Shown here: one piece after another, positions 32,973-44,071 of the stretch
Layout of the letters: each line of letters starts with the position of its first letter
Numbering within the stretch: the stretch's first letter is position 1
Source of the DNA: Lysobacter sp. M2-1
Lineage (GTDB): Bacteria; Pseudomonadota; Gammaproteobacteria; Xanthomonadales; Xanthomonadaceae
NCBI RefSeq assembly: GCF_022662495.1
Contig: NZ_JAKPBU010000001.1
Location: 682,001 to 746,000, forward strand
Length of the DNA stretch: 64,000 nt
Direction: 5' to 3'
Translations under genes and position numbers: made by a program
The notes under the pieces: model-generated
Seen by the model: only the letters and a program-made list of their open reading frames with translations
What the model was told of the DNA's origin: nothing
Database searches by the model: none

Positions 32973-35447
32973 CTAGGCAGGGTGCGTGCGAGTCGCCGCC
33001 GCGGGTGCACGCCATACCCATGCGGCGAAGGCGTAGAGCGAGATCGCGCACAGCAGGCTCGCGCGCAGACCGATCGCCATGCCCAGCAGCACTGCCGCGA
33101 GCGCAGCCACCACCGAGGCGAAGCCATTGAGCGCCCACGCCCACGGCACCCAGTCCGGCGCGGCGCGCGCGACCCGCGAAAGGCCGAGCGGAAACGGCAG
33201 GCCCATCGCGAACGCCAGCGGCGCGATGCCGGCCAGGCCCAGCAGCGCGCGCACGGCGACCGGCCAGCCCGCACCGAATGCGAAGCTGGCTTCGAAGGCG
33301 AGCAGCTGCCAGGCCAGACCCAGCGCGATCGCGGCGACCGCCCAGCCGGTCGCGCGTGCGATGGCGGCGTCGCTGTCCAGACGCGATAGCCAACGCTGCG
33401 CATACAGGCTGCCGAGTCCGGCGCAAAACAGGAATCCAGCCAGGCCGGTTGTTGCGGCGACCAGCGGATGTCCGACCAGCAGAACCAGGCGCGACAGGCT
33501 CGCGATCTCCACGATCAGGAACGCCAGCCCCAGGCCGATGAAATAGGCGGCGAGCCGCCATGGGCGCAGCTCCGTCGAAGCCGGGCGGACAGCGCTGCGC
33601 CTGAGTGCGAACAACGGCAACACGATCAACAGCAACGCCAGCGGCACGGCCTGCGCCAGCGCCGCCAGGACCAGCACATACCCGGTATCCAGCAACACTG
33701 CACCGCCCTGCGCGCGCAGCCGCCACAGCTCCGGCAGGCTGCGCCAGCGGAAGAAGTCGCCGAAGTACGGGCGGTCATCGGTGGCCGGTGCGATCGCGAA
33801 CTTGTAATCGCGCAGGTAGGCGGACGCGCGTGGCGATACCAGGGTGTGTGCACCCTCGGACAGGTGGTCGCGATCGAGCGCGTTGTAACGGTTGGCTTCG
33901 TCCGGCCGCATGCCAGGGAGATACGCGAGGTCGAAACCGTGCGTATCGGCGAAGTTGCGCAAGGCCTGCAGCTCCACGGCTTCGAACGCGCCGCGCTTGA
34001 TCAGCAGCGTGCTCGCGTCCCAGCCACGGATCATGGCCAGTTGAGCGCCCGGTGTACGTACGCCTTGCGCGCGCAACGCGGCCACCGCGGTGGCGAACAG
34101 CTTGAGTTCGTCGCGCGGCGGCTGCTTGGCGTAGCGCGTAAGTGCAAGCAGGCCGCCGGGGCCGAGCCGCGCGTACATGTCGCCCCACGCCTGCACGGTC
34201 AGCACGTACTGCTCGGCGGCCGCCTGCGCGCCGGCGCCGCCGCCGGTCAGCGAATCCGTATTGCCCAGCACGATCAGGTCATGGCGCGTGCGCGTGGCTC
34301 GTGCCCAGGCGCGCGGTTCGGCCACGTGGGTGCGCACGCGAGAGTCGTGGTAAGGGCGTCCGGCCCATGCATCGAACGTGTCGCGCAACAGCGCCAGACG
34401 CTGCGGATCGACTTCGACCACATCGACCCGGTGCGCGCCGAGCGACAGCGCTTGCAGCAGGTCCTGGCCGCCGCCCGCGCCGAGGATCAGGACGGCAGCC
34501 CGCGGTCGCATGCGGTACGGCAGGGCCGAGGTCATGCGCTCCAGGTAGGCGAGCGCACCCGGATCGCGGCCGACGCGGACGATCGGGCTGAGCGCATCGC
34601 CGTCGGTGAACACGCCCAGCTGCGGCGGTGGCTCCTGCACATTCGACAGACTCAGGCCAGGCGCGTGCCGCAGCGACACCTGTGGGCTCGCCACCACGGC
34701 AAGCCAGCCGTACGGCCCATGCCGCTGCGCGATCACGTGTGCACCCGGCAGCAGCAGCGCCTTCGCCAGGCCTTTGAACTCGTTGACCGGCGGAGCGACG
34801 GTGCGCGTCGGCAGTACCAGCAGCAGTCCCAGGACCGCGATGGCCGCCGCTGTCATCGCGGTCCGGACCCGCGGAGCGGACACCACCGCGGCGAGCGCGC
34901 CGCCCAGCGCTGCCAGCACCAGGCCGCGCTCCACTGGCCACCATGCCAGCCCGGCCGCCGCTAGCGCGCCCATCCCGGCACCGATCAGGTCTGCGCCGTA
35001 CAGCGCGGGAATCCGCGAGCCGTGACGCGCGAATGCCAGGCCGAAGCAGCTGGCCGCGAACCCGAACGGCAGCGCCAGCACCAGATACAGCGCCGCCAGC
35101 CAGCCGAGCTGCTGCGGATTCCAGACCAGTTCCAGGCCATTGAACGGAATCGCGCGCGCCACTGCCAGCGCAGCCATGGACGTCAGTGCAAACAGCAGCG
35201 CGCAAACCGGAAACAGCCAGTCGAAGCGTTCGCGCGCGGCCGGCCACAGGCTCAGCCAGGTGCCGCTGGCGCCGTGGCCGAGCAGCGCGAGCGAAATGAT
35301 CATGGCCGCGAACGGCGACCAGTGCGCCACCGCCAGCCAACGCATCAGCAGCAGCTGGTAAGCCAGGGCCGCGGCGGAGACCAGCGCGATCGCGAATGCG
35401 AGCCGCCACGTGGCCCGATGCGCGACGCTGGCGATATTGCCGGGCAT
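32973..35447 (-). CDS. Membrane protein with spermidine-synthase-like domain
   Basis: 824 residues from ATG 35447. About seven to eight N-terminal helices (residues about 15-240) precede a Rossmann methyltransferase/aminopropyltransferase-type domain with [17 protein letters not shown] and [19 protein letters not shown] near residues 330-365, then seven or so C-terminal helices (about 600-805). The glycine-rich nucleotide motif is intact, so SAM or decarboxy-SAM could bind, but the polyamine-site residues of SpeE cannot be confirmed. Families with this arrangement are usually annotated as spermidine synthase-like transporters of unknown function. It lies 26 bases downstream of the pcm-like gene, on the same strand. 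Confidence 0.75.
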   Translation of the reverse strand: MPGNIASVAHRATWRLAFAIALVSAAALAYQLLLMRWLAVAHWSPFAAMIISLALLGHGASGTWLSLWPAARERFDWLFPVCALLFALTSMAALAVARAIPFNGLELVWNPQQLGWLAALYLVLALPFGFAASCFGLAFARHGSRIPALYGADLIGAGMGALAAAGLAWWPVERGLVLAALGGALAAVVSAPRVRTAMTAAAIAVLGLLLVLPTRTVAPPVNEFKGLAKALLLPGAHVIAQRHGPYGWLAVVASPQVSLRHAPGLSLSNVQEPPPQLGVFTDGDALSPIVRVGRDPGALAYLERMTSALPYRMRPRAAVLILGAGGGQDLLQALSLGAHRVDVVEVDPQRLALLRDTFDAWAGRPYHDSRVRTHVAEPRAWARATRTRHDLIVLGNTDSLTGGGAGAQAAAEQYVLTVQAWGDMYARLGPGGLLALTRYAKQPPRDELKLFATAVAALRAQGVRTPGAQLAMIRGWDASTLLIKRGAFEAVELQALRNFADTHGFDLAYLPGMRPDEANRYNALDRDHLSEGAHTLVSPRASAYLRDYKFAIAPATDDRPYFGDFFRWRSLPELWRLRAQGGAVLLDTGYVLVLAALAQAVPLALLLIVLPLFALRRSAVRPASTELRPWRLAAYFIGLGLAFLIVEIASLSRLVLLVGHPLVAATTGLAGFLFCAGLGSLYAQRWLSRLDSDAAIARATGWAVAAIALGLAWQLLAFEASFAFGAGWPVAVRALLGLAGIAPLAFAMGLPFPLGLSRVARAAPDWVPWAWALNGFASVVAALAAVLLGMAIGLRASLLCAISLYAFAAWVWRAPAAATRTHPA

Positions 35448-35473
35448 GCGCGCGCTACCGCGACCGCCGGAGA

Positions 35474-36211
35474 CTAGTCCGTCGCCCGCGTCAGCGGCAC
35501 GAACCGCACCGGCATCAGCTGCCGCGAACGCACGCGGCCATCGGCCTGTTTCTCGATCAGCATCAGCGTCTGGGTGAAGAAACTGCCGCCCACCGGGATC
35601 ACCATGCGCCCACCCGGGCGCAACTGGGCGATGAGCGGCGGCGGCACCGACGAGGCCGCTGCGGTGACCACGATCGCATCGAACGGCGCGTGTTCCTGCC
35701 ATCCGTAATAGCCGTCGCCGATTCGCGTGTGCACGTTGCGGTAGCCCTGCGCCTGCAGGCGGCGTGCCGCGGCGCGTCCCAACGGCTCGATGATCTCGAC
35801 CGAATACACCTGCGCGCCGGCTTCGGCCAGCACCGCCGCCTGGTAGCCCGAGCCGGTCCCGATCTCGAGGATCTTCTGATCAGGTTGCGGTTTCGCCAGC
35901 GACGTCATCAACGCGACGATATAGGGCTGCGAAATGGTCTGGCCGTAACCGATCGCCAGCGGCCGGTTTTCGTACGCGGCCGCGCGCTGCGCGGCGGGAA
36001 CGAACACGTGCCGTGGCACCTTCGCCAGCAGATCCAGCGCAGCCGGATCCAGCCGCGGATCGTGCTCCGCACGCAATTCCGCCACCAGCGCGCGTCGCGC
36101 GGCGGCGTAGTGATCGGGTGCGCTCTGCGCCCGCGCTGGCGCCACCAGCGCCAACGCAGCGACGCAGCCCCACGCCGCCAACACACTCCGCACGATGCCC
36201 GCGCCTCGCAT
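35474..36211 (-). CDS. pcm: Exported protein-L-isoaspartate O-methyltransferase
   Basis: 245 residues. It methylates L-isoaspartyl residues so damaged proteins can be repaired. Motifs: [21 protein letters not shown] (the Pcm pre-motif), SAM-binding [36 protein letters not shown] and [12 protein letters not shown]. Unusually, the N-terminus is a clear Sec signal ([23 protein letters not shown]), suggesting a periplasmic location, while standard Pcm is cytoplasmic. The start ATG 36211 gives this full signal. The open frame upstream is shadow over tal. Confidence 0.88.
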   Translation of the reverse strand: MRGAGIVRSVLAAWGCVAALALVAPARAQSAPDHYAAARRALVAELRAEHDPRLDPAALDLLAKVPRHVFVPAAQRAAAYENRPLAIGYGQTISQPYIVALMTSLAKPQPDQKILEIGTGSGYQAAVLAEAGAQVYSVEIIEPLGRAAARRLQAQGYRNVHTRIGDGYYGWQEHAPFDAIVVTAAASSVPPPLIAQLRPGGRMVIPVGGSFFTQTLMLIEKQADGRVRSRQLMPVRFVPLTRATD

Positions 36212-36388
36212 GCCGGCGAGCCTAGTCGCCGGGATGTGACCGTTGCGCAAACGGCCTGCCACGCGCCGCCTTGCAGGAACGGCCGGCATGAGCTGTCCGG
36301 TCCCGGAGCGCGACACGACACACGCGATGCTCCAGCGTGGCGGCGACTTGCGCGACAATCGCGTTCCCGCCTCCCACATCCGCACGCC

Positions 36389-37336
36389 ATGCCCAACCAG
36401 CTCGAACAACTGCGGCGCCTGTCTTCGGTCGTCGCCGATACCGGCGATATCGAAGCCATTGCCCGTTTCCAGCCGCTCGATGCCACCACCAATCCGTCGC
36501 TGCTGCTCAAGGCGGCGGCGCTGCCGGCCTACGCGTCGCTGGTCGACGCGGCCACCGCGCAGGCGCAAGGCACGGGCGACGCGCGACTGGCCGATGCGTC
36601 GGACCGGCTGGCGGTCGCCGTCGGCGGCGAGATCCTCAAGCTGATCCCTGGCCGCGTCTCCACCGAAGTCGATGCGCGCCTGAGCTTCGATACCCAAGCC
36701 ACCATCGCCAAGGCGCAGCGGCTGGTCGAGCTGTACCAGGAGGCGGGGATCGGCACCGAGCGCCTGCTGATCAAGGTGGCCGCGACCTGGGAAGGGATTC
36801 GCGCCGCGGAGCGGCTCGAGCGCGACGGTATCCACTGCAACCTGACCCTGCTGTTCTCGTTCGCGCAGGCCGTGGCCTGCGCCGAGGCCGGCGTGTTCCT
36901 GATCTCGCCCTTCGTCGGCCGGATCCTCGACTGGCACCTGGCCAACGGCATGGCCAGGCCGGCCACGCCCCAGGACGATCCGGGCGTGCAGTCGGTGCTG
37001 CGCATCTGGCGCTACTACAAGCAGCACGGCTACGACACGGTGGTCATGGGCGCCAGCTTCCGCAACACCGGCCAGATCCTGGCGCTGGCCGGCTGCGACC
37101 GGTTGACCATTTCGCCCGACCTGCTCGGCGAACTGGCGCAGGCCGAAGGCCAGGTGACGCGCGCCCTGGTGGATGCAGGCGCGCGCGCCACGCCTCCCGC
37201 CGCGCTCGCGGAAGCCAGCTTCCGCTGGCAGCACAACGAGGACGCCATGGCCACCGACAAGCTCGCCGATGGCATCCGCAAGTTCGCCGCTGACCAGGTC
37301 AAGCTGGAAGAACTGCTGCGCGAACGGATCGGCTGA
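36389..37336 (+). CDS. tal: Transaldolase
   Basis: 315 residues, the TalA/TalB size. It moves a dihydroxyacetone unit between sugar phosphates in the pentose phosphate pathway. Signatures: [16 protein letters not shown] near residue 28, [14 protein letters not shown], the Schiff-base lysine in [12 protein letters not shown] (Lys129), [23 protein letters not shown] and [18 protein letters not shown]. It is followed with a one-base TGATG overlap by a type II NADH dehydrogenase gene. Confidence 0.96.
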   Translation: MPNQLEQLRRLSSVVADTGDIEAIARFQPLDATTNPSLLLKAAALPAYASLVDAATAQAQGTGDARLADASDRLAVAVGGEILKLIPGRVSTEVDARLSFDTQATIAKAQRLVELYQEAGIGTERLLIKVAATWEGIRAAERLERDGIHCNLTLLFSFAQAVACAEAGVFLISPFVGRILDWHLANGMARPATPQDDPGVQSVLRIWRYYKQHGYDTVVMGASFRNTGQILALAGCDRLTISPDLLGELAQAEGQVTRALVDAGARATPPAALAEASFRWQHNEDAMATDKLADGIRKFAADQVKLEELLRERIG

Positions 37337-38595
37337 TGCCGGCAGCGGCGATCCGCGGCAAGCGCCAGCACCTGCTGATCGTCGGCGGCGGATTCGGCGG
37401 CTTGTGGGCGGCGCGCGCCCTGGCCGACGCGCCTGTGCGCGTCACCCTGCTCGATCGCGGCAACCACCATCTGTTCCAGCCACTGCTGTACCAGGTCGCC
37501 ACGGCCGGACTGTCGGCGCCGGACATCGCCGCACCCCTGCGTCACATCCTGCGCGGGCAGCAGAACGTCACCGTGCTGATGGGTGAAGCCGAGCGGGTGG
37601 ACACCGCCGGCCAATGCGTCCGGCTCGCGAACGGCGCGTCGATCGGCTACGACTACCTGCTGCTCGCCACCGGCGCCAACCATGCCTACTTCGGACACGA
37701 CGAATGGGCGGTGCACGCGCCGGGGCTGAAAACGCTCGACGACGCGCTGCTGATCCGGCGCCGGCTGCTGTCCGCCTTCGAACGTGCCGAAGCCGAAACC
37801 GATACCGCGGCGCAACGCGCGCTGCTCAGTTTCGCCATCGTCGGCGGCGGCCCAACCGGCGTGGAGCTGGCCGGCACGCTCGCCGAGATCGCGCGCCATA
37901 CCCTGCGCCGCGAGTTCCGCAACATCGATCCGCGGCGGGCGCGCGTGCTGTTGATCGAAGCCGGGCCACGGATCCTGTCGACATTCCCCGAATCGCTTTC
38001 GCAGCGCGCGCAGCGCCAGCTCGAACGGCTGGGCGTGAGCGTGCATACCGGCCAGCCGGTCACCGCGATCGATGCCGAAGGCGTGACCGTCGGCGAAACG
38101 AGCATCGCCGCGCGCACCGTGCTGTGGGCGGCGGGCGTGGCAGCCTCGCCCCTGGCGCAATCGCTGGGGGTGCCGCTGGATCGTGCAGGGCGGGTCGCGG
38201 TGGATCCCGATCTGAGCGTGCCCGGGCACCCGCGCATCTTCGTCGCCGGCGATCTGGCCAGCGTGCACAGCGACGGCAAACCGGTGCCCGGCGTCGCGCC
38301 AGCGGCCAAGCAGATGGGCAAGCATGTCGCGCGCGCCATCCGTGCGCGCCTGTCCGACCGAGCCGCAACGCCGTTCCGCTACCGCGACTTCGGCAACCTG
38401 GCCACCATCGGCCGCCGCGCGGCGATCGTGGATCTGCACGGCCTGCGCTTCTCCGGTTTTCCCGCCTGGGCCTTCTGGCTGGCGGCGCACATCTTCTTCC
38501 TGATCGGATTCCGCAATCGCGCGGTAGTGCTGCTGGACTGGGCGGTGGCGTACTGGACCTATCAGCGCAACGCGCGAATCATCGTCGGGCGCTAA
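37336..38595 (+). CDS. ndh: Type II NADH:quinone oxidoreductase-like protein
   Basis: 419-residue FAD enzyme passing electrons from NADH to quinone without pumping protons. Two dinucleotide-binding motifs are present: LLIVGGGFGGLWAARAL (FAD, residue 13 on) and FAIVGGGPTGVELAGTLAEI (NADH, near residue 170). RIFVAGDLASV carries the late FAD-binding Asp. The C-terminal segment FPAWAFWLAAHIFFLIGF is hydrophobic and fits the membrane-binding helices of this family. It is coupled to tal by a one-base overlap, which may be positional rather than functional. Confidence 0.9.
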   Translation: MPAAAIRGKRQHLLIVGGGFGGLWAARALADAPVRVTLLDRGNHHLFQPLLYQVATAGLSAPDIAAPLRHILRGQQNVTVLMGEAERVDTAGQCVRLANGASIGYDYLLLATGANHAYFGHDEWAVHAPGLKTLDDALLIRRRLLSAFERAEAETDTAAQRALLSFAIVGGGPTGVELAGTLAEIARHTLRREFRNIDPRRARVLLIEAGPRILSTFPESLSQRAQRQLERLGVSVHTGQPVTAIDAEGVTVGETSIAARTVLWAAGVAASPLAQSLGVPLDRAGRVAVDPDLSVPGHPRIFVAGDLASVHSDGKPVPGVAPAAKQMGKHVARAIRARLSDRAATPFRYRDFGNLATIGRRAAIVDLHGLRFSGFPAWAFWLAAHIFFLIGFRNRAVVLLDWAVAYWTYQRNARIIVGR

Positions 38596-38604
38596 CCCAC
38601 CGCG

Positions 38605-39333
38605 CTAGGTCTTGCGCTTGTCGCGGACCTTGACCACCTGGCCTTCGCGCCGGGTCTCGAACAGTCCGATCGCCTCGACCAGTTGCACCAGTTTGGCGTA
38701 ACCGTAGTTGCGCGAGTCGAACGACGCCTGGTTGCGCACCTGCTTGCCGACCGCACCGAGGTTGGCCCAGCCGTCGTCGTCGGATTCGGATTCGATCGCG
38801 CTGCGCAGCATGTTCACCAGCCGGGTGTCGCTGCGCAACTTCTTCACATCCACCGGCGCGACCTCGGTCGCCTGCGCATTCTCGGCGGCCGGGGGTACGC
38901 CCAGCGCCTCGACGTAGGTGAACTGCGAGCAGGCGTTGACGAACGGTTCGGGCGTCTTGGATTCGCCGAAGCCGTAAACCTTGCGCCCGGCGCTGCGCAG
39001 CCGCATCACCAGGGGCGTGAAGTCGGCATCGCTGGACACGATGGCGAAGGCCTGCATGCGCTCGGAGGCGAGCAGGTCCATCGCGTCGATCACCATCGCG
39101 ATGTCCGAGGCGTTCTTGCCCTTGCTGTAGTCGTAAAGCTGGATCGGCTGGATCGCATAGGGATGCAGCATCGCCTCCCATTTCTTCAGGTTGGGCTTAG
39201 TCCAGTTGCCGTAGGCGCGCCGCACGTGCGCGGTGCCGTGGCGCGCCACCTCGGCCAGGATCACCTCGATCTTGTCCGCCGGTGCGTTGTCCGCGTCGAT
39301 CAGCAGCGCGATGCTGTGTTCGAGTTCAGCCAT
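38605..39333 (-). CDS. NYN-domain (PIN-like) protein with C-terminal OST-HTH-like region
   Basis: 242 residues. The NYN/LabA-like nuclease fold has its acidic residues in LLIDADNAPADKI (residue 11 on), in KNASDIAMVIDAMD, and in SSDADFTPLVMRLRSAG. A C-terminal part (about residues 165-240, LVNMLRSAIESESDDDGWAN, GAVGKQV) resembles an OST-HTH/LOTUS RNA-binding wing. Members are thought to be RNA-acting, but substrates are rarely known. It is convergent with ndh and downstream of the metallophosphatase gene. Confidence 0.85.
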   Translation of the reverse strand: MAELEHSIALLIDADNAPADKIEVILAEVARHGTAHVRRAYGNWTKPNLKKWEAMLHPYAIQPIQLYDYSKGKNASDIAMVIDAMDLLASERMQAFAIVSSDADFTPLVMRLRSAGRKVYGFGESKTPEPFVNACSQFTYVEALGVPPAAENAQATEVAPVDVKKLRSDTRLVNMLRSAIESESDDDGWANLGAVGKQVRNQASFDSRNYGYAKLVQLVEAIGLFETRREGQVVKVRDKRKT

Positions 39334-39408
39334 GGCCTGTTCCTGCTGCGATCCGACCCGCTACACGCTCGCACGCCCGTGCCGGATCGTCCAGTCGGGA
39401 CGCGTCGA

Positions 39409-40599
39409 TCAATGCAACCGCACCGGTGGCCTGCCGTCGGCGTGGACGCGCCAGAGCCGCCCGTCCTCGTATAGCGCGGCCTGCGGCACCTGTGTCTTGT
39501 GGTGCACGTCCAGGCGCAGCAGCAGGCCGCGATGTTGCAGGACGATGTCCGGGGCAATCGTGTGGCCGATCGCCAGTCGCCGCACGCCATAGCGGCGCGC
39601 GACCTGGCGCAGATGTGCGACCGGATCGTCCTCGAGCTGCGCGTCGGTCTTGGCGAGGCCGCGGTAGCGGGTGACGCCAGCGCGACCCAGTACCGCCTGG
39701 ACCTGCGCCGGCATCAACACCCGTCGCCTTTCCAGATGCGGACGCGCGAGCGCGTTGGCCGCATCCACCGACAGGTCGGCGCGCAGGAAATCCGCACTGA
39801 CGCCGCCGTGCGCGAGCAGGTGATCGCCGACGCGCGCGATCACCGGCTTGCTGCGCAGCCATTGGCCGAGCACGGATGCATCGGAAAACATCCGCTTGCT
39901 GCCGCCATCGAGTGCCTGCGCGGTGGCGCGCATGCGTTCCGGCCAGGACTCCATATTACCGGCCAGGCCCATCTGCTCGTGGTTGCCCAGGACATAGTGC
40001 ACGCGGCCGCCGGCGCGTTCGGCTTCGCCTTCCAGCCGATAGACCAGCCACAGCAGCGGCACGACCTGTTCGCCGCGGTCGACCAGATCGCCAACCAGGG
40101 CGATGTGGTTGCGTCCGTACGCCCAGTGCAGCCCCGCGTCGATCGCTCCCTGTGCGCGCAGCAGCGCGACGAAGCGGTCGAACTGGCCTTCCATGTCCGA
40201 AAGCATCAGCAGCCTGGGCGGATTGCCCGGTTCGTCGGCGCGTTGCGCGCGGGCGGGTGGGCGCAAGGGCACATCGAAGCGGGTGTCCGCCGCATTGCCC
40301 ACACGTACCGAGATCACAGGCAGCGGATGCGCGGGCATGCGCCGCGTCTGCAGACGCCAGCCGGTGCCGGATGGGACGGTTTCGACCACGGCATAGCCGT
40401 GCGCGTCGCGGAACACGTACGGCCCATCCTGCGCCATGCGCGGCCGCTGCATCCACTCCAGCGCGCGTCGCTCCGGATCCCAGCGCAGCAGCACCGTGCC
40501 GTTCCAGTCCGGATCGCGGCCACCGAACACCACCGCGGCGAGCACCAGCGCGATCGCCACGAGCGTCAACGATGCCAGCCATTTCAGCGTTCGCAGCAT
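39409..40599 (-). CDS. Membrane-anchored metallophosphatase
   Basis: 396 residues from ATG 40599. One N-terminal membrane helix (residues about 8-26) would place the catalytic domain outside the cytoplasmic membrane. Calcineurin-like motifs occur in order: LSDMEGQFD (Asp135), GDLVDRG (Asp171), GNHE (Asn206, His207), AHGGV and GHT. The first motif reads D-x-E where most family members have D-x-H. The roughly 100 residues between the helix and the first motif show no known domain. Substrate is unknown. Confidence 0.85.
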   Translation of the reverse strand: MLRTLKWLASLTLVAIALVLAAVVFGGRDPDWNGTVLLRWDPERRALEWMQRPRMAQDGPYVFRDAHGYAVVETVPSGTGWRLQTRRMPAHPLPVISVRVGNAADTRFDVPLRPPARAQRADEPGNPPRLLMLSDMEGQFDRFVALLRAQGAIDAGLHWAYGRNHIALVGDLVDRGEQVVPLLWLVYRLEGEAERAGGRVHYVLGNHEQMGLAGNMESWPERMRATAQALDGGSKRMFSDASVLGQWLRSKPVIARVGDHLLAHGGVSADFLRADLSVDAANALARPHLERRRVLMPAQVQAVLGRAGVTRYRGLAKTDAQLEDDPVAHLRQVARRYGVRRLAIGHTIAPDIVLQHRGLLLRLDVHHKTQVPQAALYEDGRLWRVHADGRPPVRLH

Positions 40600-40677
40600 G
40601 GCGCTCCACGCCCGGCAGCTGGGTTCAAGCCAGCATAACGACCTGGGTGTCAATGCGCCGCCGTGGCCGCCGCGCGC

Positions 40678-41145
40678 TCAGACGCGTTCGACCCGGCACG
40701 CGTAGCAGCCACGCCGCGCGTTGTGGACGTGCAGATAGTCGATGCGCGCGTCGGCGAAGAAGCGCCCGATGGCCGCTTCCAGTTCGGTGCCCTGCAGAAC
40801 GTCGGCGTCATGCATCCAGCCCTGCGCGTCGTACGCGCGCACCGACAGCAGGCGTTCGAGCTGCTGTTGCGGCACAGCGTTGCGCAGTTCGCGTGTTTCC
40901 ATGGCCGCTTCGCGCACGAAGATCGGTCCGTCGGCACGATACGGCGTGTCGGCGTCCTGGTGCCGCCAGTTGAGCAGCAACAGCGATTCTCCCGGCTCCG
41001 CGTCTTCCAGCGTGATGCGGCATGGATAGCCGGGTTTGCTGTCGGCGACCATGCGCACGATCCCTCGTGCGGCGAGTTCGGTTTCGTCCAGGCCGAACAG
41101 CGGCTGGAAGGGCGCCAGCGGCAGGCCCTTGATGCGGTAGTCCAT
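40678..41145 (-). CDS. DUF1203 family protein
   Basis: 155 residues. The block GYPCRITLEDAEPGESLLLL is the recognised centre of DUF1203; HxxARRGCYACRVER closes the protein, with a conserved-looking CYAC. No signal peptide or membrane helix. Function is unknown. It lies between the metallophosphatase and the rpoH terminator on the same strand and probably has its own promoter in the 98 bases before it. Confidence 0.8.
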   Translation of the reverse strand: MDYRIKGLPLAPFQPLFGLDETELAARGIVRMVADSKPGYPCRITLEDAEPGESLLLLNWRHQDADTPYRADGPIFVREAAMETRELRNAVPQQQLERLLSVRAYDAQGWMHDADVLQGTELEAAIGRFFADARIDYLHVHNARRGCYACRVERV

Positions 41146-41243
41146 GTGGGTGCTCCGAATGGGAATGCCCGCAAGTTAGCCAGGCCCACCGGGTGGCGAT
41201 ATCCGATTCCTGCGCTGTCGCGCAGGGAACAGCGGCGCAAAGA

Positions 41244-41269
41244 AAACGGCCCGGTTGCCCGGGCCGTTT
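41244..41269 (-). terminator. Intrinsic terminator after rpoH
   Basis: Eleven-pair stem AAACGGCCCGG / CCGGGCCGTTT with a four-base loop, 21 bases past the rpoH stop. On the minus strand it is followed by TTCTTTG within a run starting TTTT. It is a textbook rho-independent terminator. Confidence 0.9.
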
Positions 41270-41290
41270 CGTCTTCTGCGTTGCGCGCGA

Positions 41291-42175
<885 letters not shown>

Positions 42176-42289
42176 GAAGGTGATTTTAGCAGGCCATCTG
42201 TGACTACGGGCCCTGCCAAAAGTTCCCCTGCGTTCTGTTCATGGAACGCTGGGCGTTCCTTTCCCCGGCCTGTGTCGTGGCCTTGAACC

Positions 42290-43015
42290 TCAGGTGGGGC
42301 CGGAGGATGGCGCGGTCAAGGCCGCGGCCGGGGGCAGAGCCCAGTCGATCGGGGTCTGGCCGTTGCGGACCAGGTATTCGTTCGCGGCCGAGAAATGGCC
42401 GCAGCCGATGAAACCCCGGTGGGCCGAGAGCGGAGACGGGTGCGGCGCCCGCAGCACCCGATGCCGGCTGGTGTCGATCACCGCCCCCTTTTTCTGTGCG
42501 TAGCTGCCCCAGAGCATGAACACCAGATGCTCCCGCTCGCGGTTGAGGGCCTCGACGATCGCATCGGTGAAACCCTCCCAGCCCTTGCCCTGGTGGGCGC
42601 CGGCGCGCCCTTCCTCGACCGTCAGCACCGCGTTGAGCAGCAGCACCCCCTGTTCGGCCCAATGGGTCAGGCAGCCATGGCCCGGCGGCCGGATCCCGAG
42701 GTCGCGCTGCAGCTCCTTGTAGACGTTCTCCAGGGACGGCGGCACCGCCGTGCCCGGCTGCACCGAGAAGCACAGCCCGTGCGCCTGGCCGAAGCCGTGA
42801 TACGGGTCCTGGCCGAGGATCACTACCTTGACCCGGTCGAAGGGCGTTGCGTCGAGCGCGGCGAAGATCTGCGGGCCGGGCGGGAAGATGCGTGCGCCCG
42901 CCGCCTTGCGCTCGCGCAGGAAGGCGGACAGCGTCTGCATGTCCTCACGCAGCAGGTAGTCGCCGAGGCGCGCCTTCCACGAAGGTTCGAGTTTGATCCG
43001 GTCCGCGCCGGTCAT
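42290..43015 (-). CDS. ung: Uracil-DNA glycosylase
   Basis: 241 residues of family 1 UDG. It removes uracil from DNA to start base-excision repair. The water-activating motif GQDPYHG (Asp70) and the DNA-intercalating motif [10 protein letters not shown] (His192) are intact, as is [17 protein letters not shown], with the uracil-recognising Asn. The protein is near typical length. It lies on the same strand as rpoH, 114 bases upstream of it, and 55 bases after the response regulator. Confidence 0.96.
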   Translation of the reverse strand: MTGADRIKLEPSWKARLGDYLLREDMQTLSAFLRERKAAGARIFPPGPQIFAALDATPFDRVKVVILGQDPYHGFGQAHGLCFSVQPGTAVPPSLENVYKELQRDLGIRPPGHGCLTHWAEQGVLLLNAVLTVEEGRAGAHQGKGWEGFTDAIVEALNREREHLVFMLWGSYAQKKGAVIDTSRHRVLRAPHPSPLSAHRGFIGCGHFSAANEYLVRNGQTPIDWALPPAAALTAPSSGPT

Positions 43016-43070
43016 GGGGCGGCGAAGCGGCTATCCGCCCGCGGCTGCGCACCGCGGCCGGCCTCGCGGG

Positions 43071-43946
43071 TCATGCGCCCATTTCCTTCTGTTCCGGCAT
43101 CGCCGCCACGCGCAGCTGGAACAGGAGCTTGGTCACCAGCAGGCGCTCCTCGATCGGCTTGAGCACCAGGTCGTTGGCGCCCTCGCGCAGCAACGCACCC
43201 TGTTTCTCGCGGTTGTCGTCGCCGGTCATGACCAGGACCGGCAACCGGCGCTTGCCGTAGCCGAAAGCGCTGCGGATCTGCGAGAGCAGTTCGCGCCCGC
43301 TGAGCACGCCTTTCAGGTATACGTCGCTGAGCACGATGTCGACGCCGACGTCGCTCCCGAGCTCGGCGCCGGTTTCGCGATCGCGCTTGGGGCGGTGCTC
43401 GTGCAGGTATTCGAGCGCATCTTCGGCGCTGAGCACGTGCACCACTTCCAGGCCCTGCGCGGCCAGGATCCGCTTTGTCGCTGCCGCCACCGTGCGACTG
43501 TCCTCCACATACAGGACGCGCGCTCCGGCAATCGGCTGCGGACGGACATAACCGCGCACGAACGCGGCCAGCGCCTGGTGCCCGAGCGCCTTGTCGAAAT
43601 AGTCGGTCACGTCTTCGCCCAGGCTGCGGGCTTCCAACCGCGACTGGGCCTCGCCCGAGACCACGATCACCGGCACATAGGCCTGGCCGGAAGCGGTCCG
43701 GACGGCGCGCGCGACGGCCTCGCCATCGCCGTCGGGCAGCGACAGGGCGGTCGTCACGAGGTCCACCGGCGCCGCGGCCAGCGCGGCCTGCGCCTCGGTC
43801 AGGCCTGCGCAGGCAATGATTTCGGCTTCCGGCAGTTCCTTGCGCAGGACATCACCGATCAGCTTGCGGACCAGCTTCGAACCGTCAACCACCATGACCC
43901 GCGGATTGCCGCTGACGAGATGGTTGATGTCGTGGGGCGCGGCCAT
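43071..43946 (-). CDS. Double-receiver response regulator, first receiver degenerate
   Basis: 291 residues made of two CheY-like receivers and nothing else. The second receiver (about residues 142-275) has the full phosphorylation set: Glu148/Asp149 in YVEDS, acceptor Asp208 in VLSDVYL, Thr241 in VMTGDD, and Lys263 in LVLKP. In the first (about residues 15-132) the acceptor position is Ala67 (VTTALSLPD), although Asp21, Ser97 and Lys119 remain. The protein may therefore act through dimerisation or partner binding without a DNA-binding output. No partner kinase is nearby. Confidence 0.85.
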   Translation of the reverse strand: MAAPHDINHLVSGNPRVMVVDGSKLVRKLIGDVLRKELPEAEIIACAGLTEAQAALAAAPVDLVTTALSLPDGDGEAVARAVRTASGQAYVPVIVVSGEAQSRLEARSLGEDVTDYFDKALGHQALAAFVRGYVRPQPIAGARVLYVEDSRTVAAATKRILAAQGLEVVHVLSAEDALEYLHEHRPKRDRETGAELGSDVGVDIVLSDVYLKGVLSGRELLSQIRSAFGYGKRRLPVLVMTGDDNREKQGALLREGANDLVLKPIEERLLVTKLLFQLRVAAMPEQKEMGA

Positions 43947-44071
43947 GCGGGCAGTTTAACGGCGGGTGATGCACAACGCGCTTTCCATGAGCGCACGCCG
44001 TGCGGATCCGTCTACCCGTTGCATGCGCCACGTACATGACCCAGCCAGTCCAGTTCGTGGTCTGCGGCGGA

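Noticed and set aside
42176-42289. Promoter motifs before rpoH (TTGGCA and TAAAAT)
   Set aside because: The spacing of about 25 bases is wrong for sigma-70 and the -10-like box is too close to the ATG; not reported as a feature.
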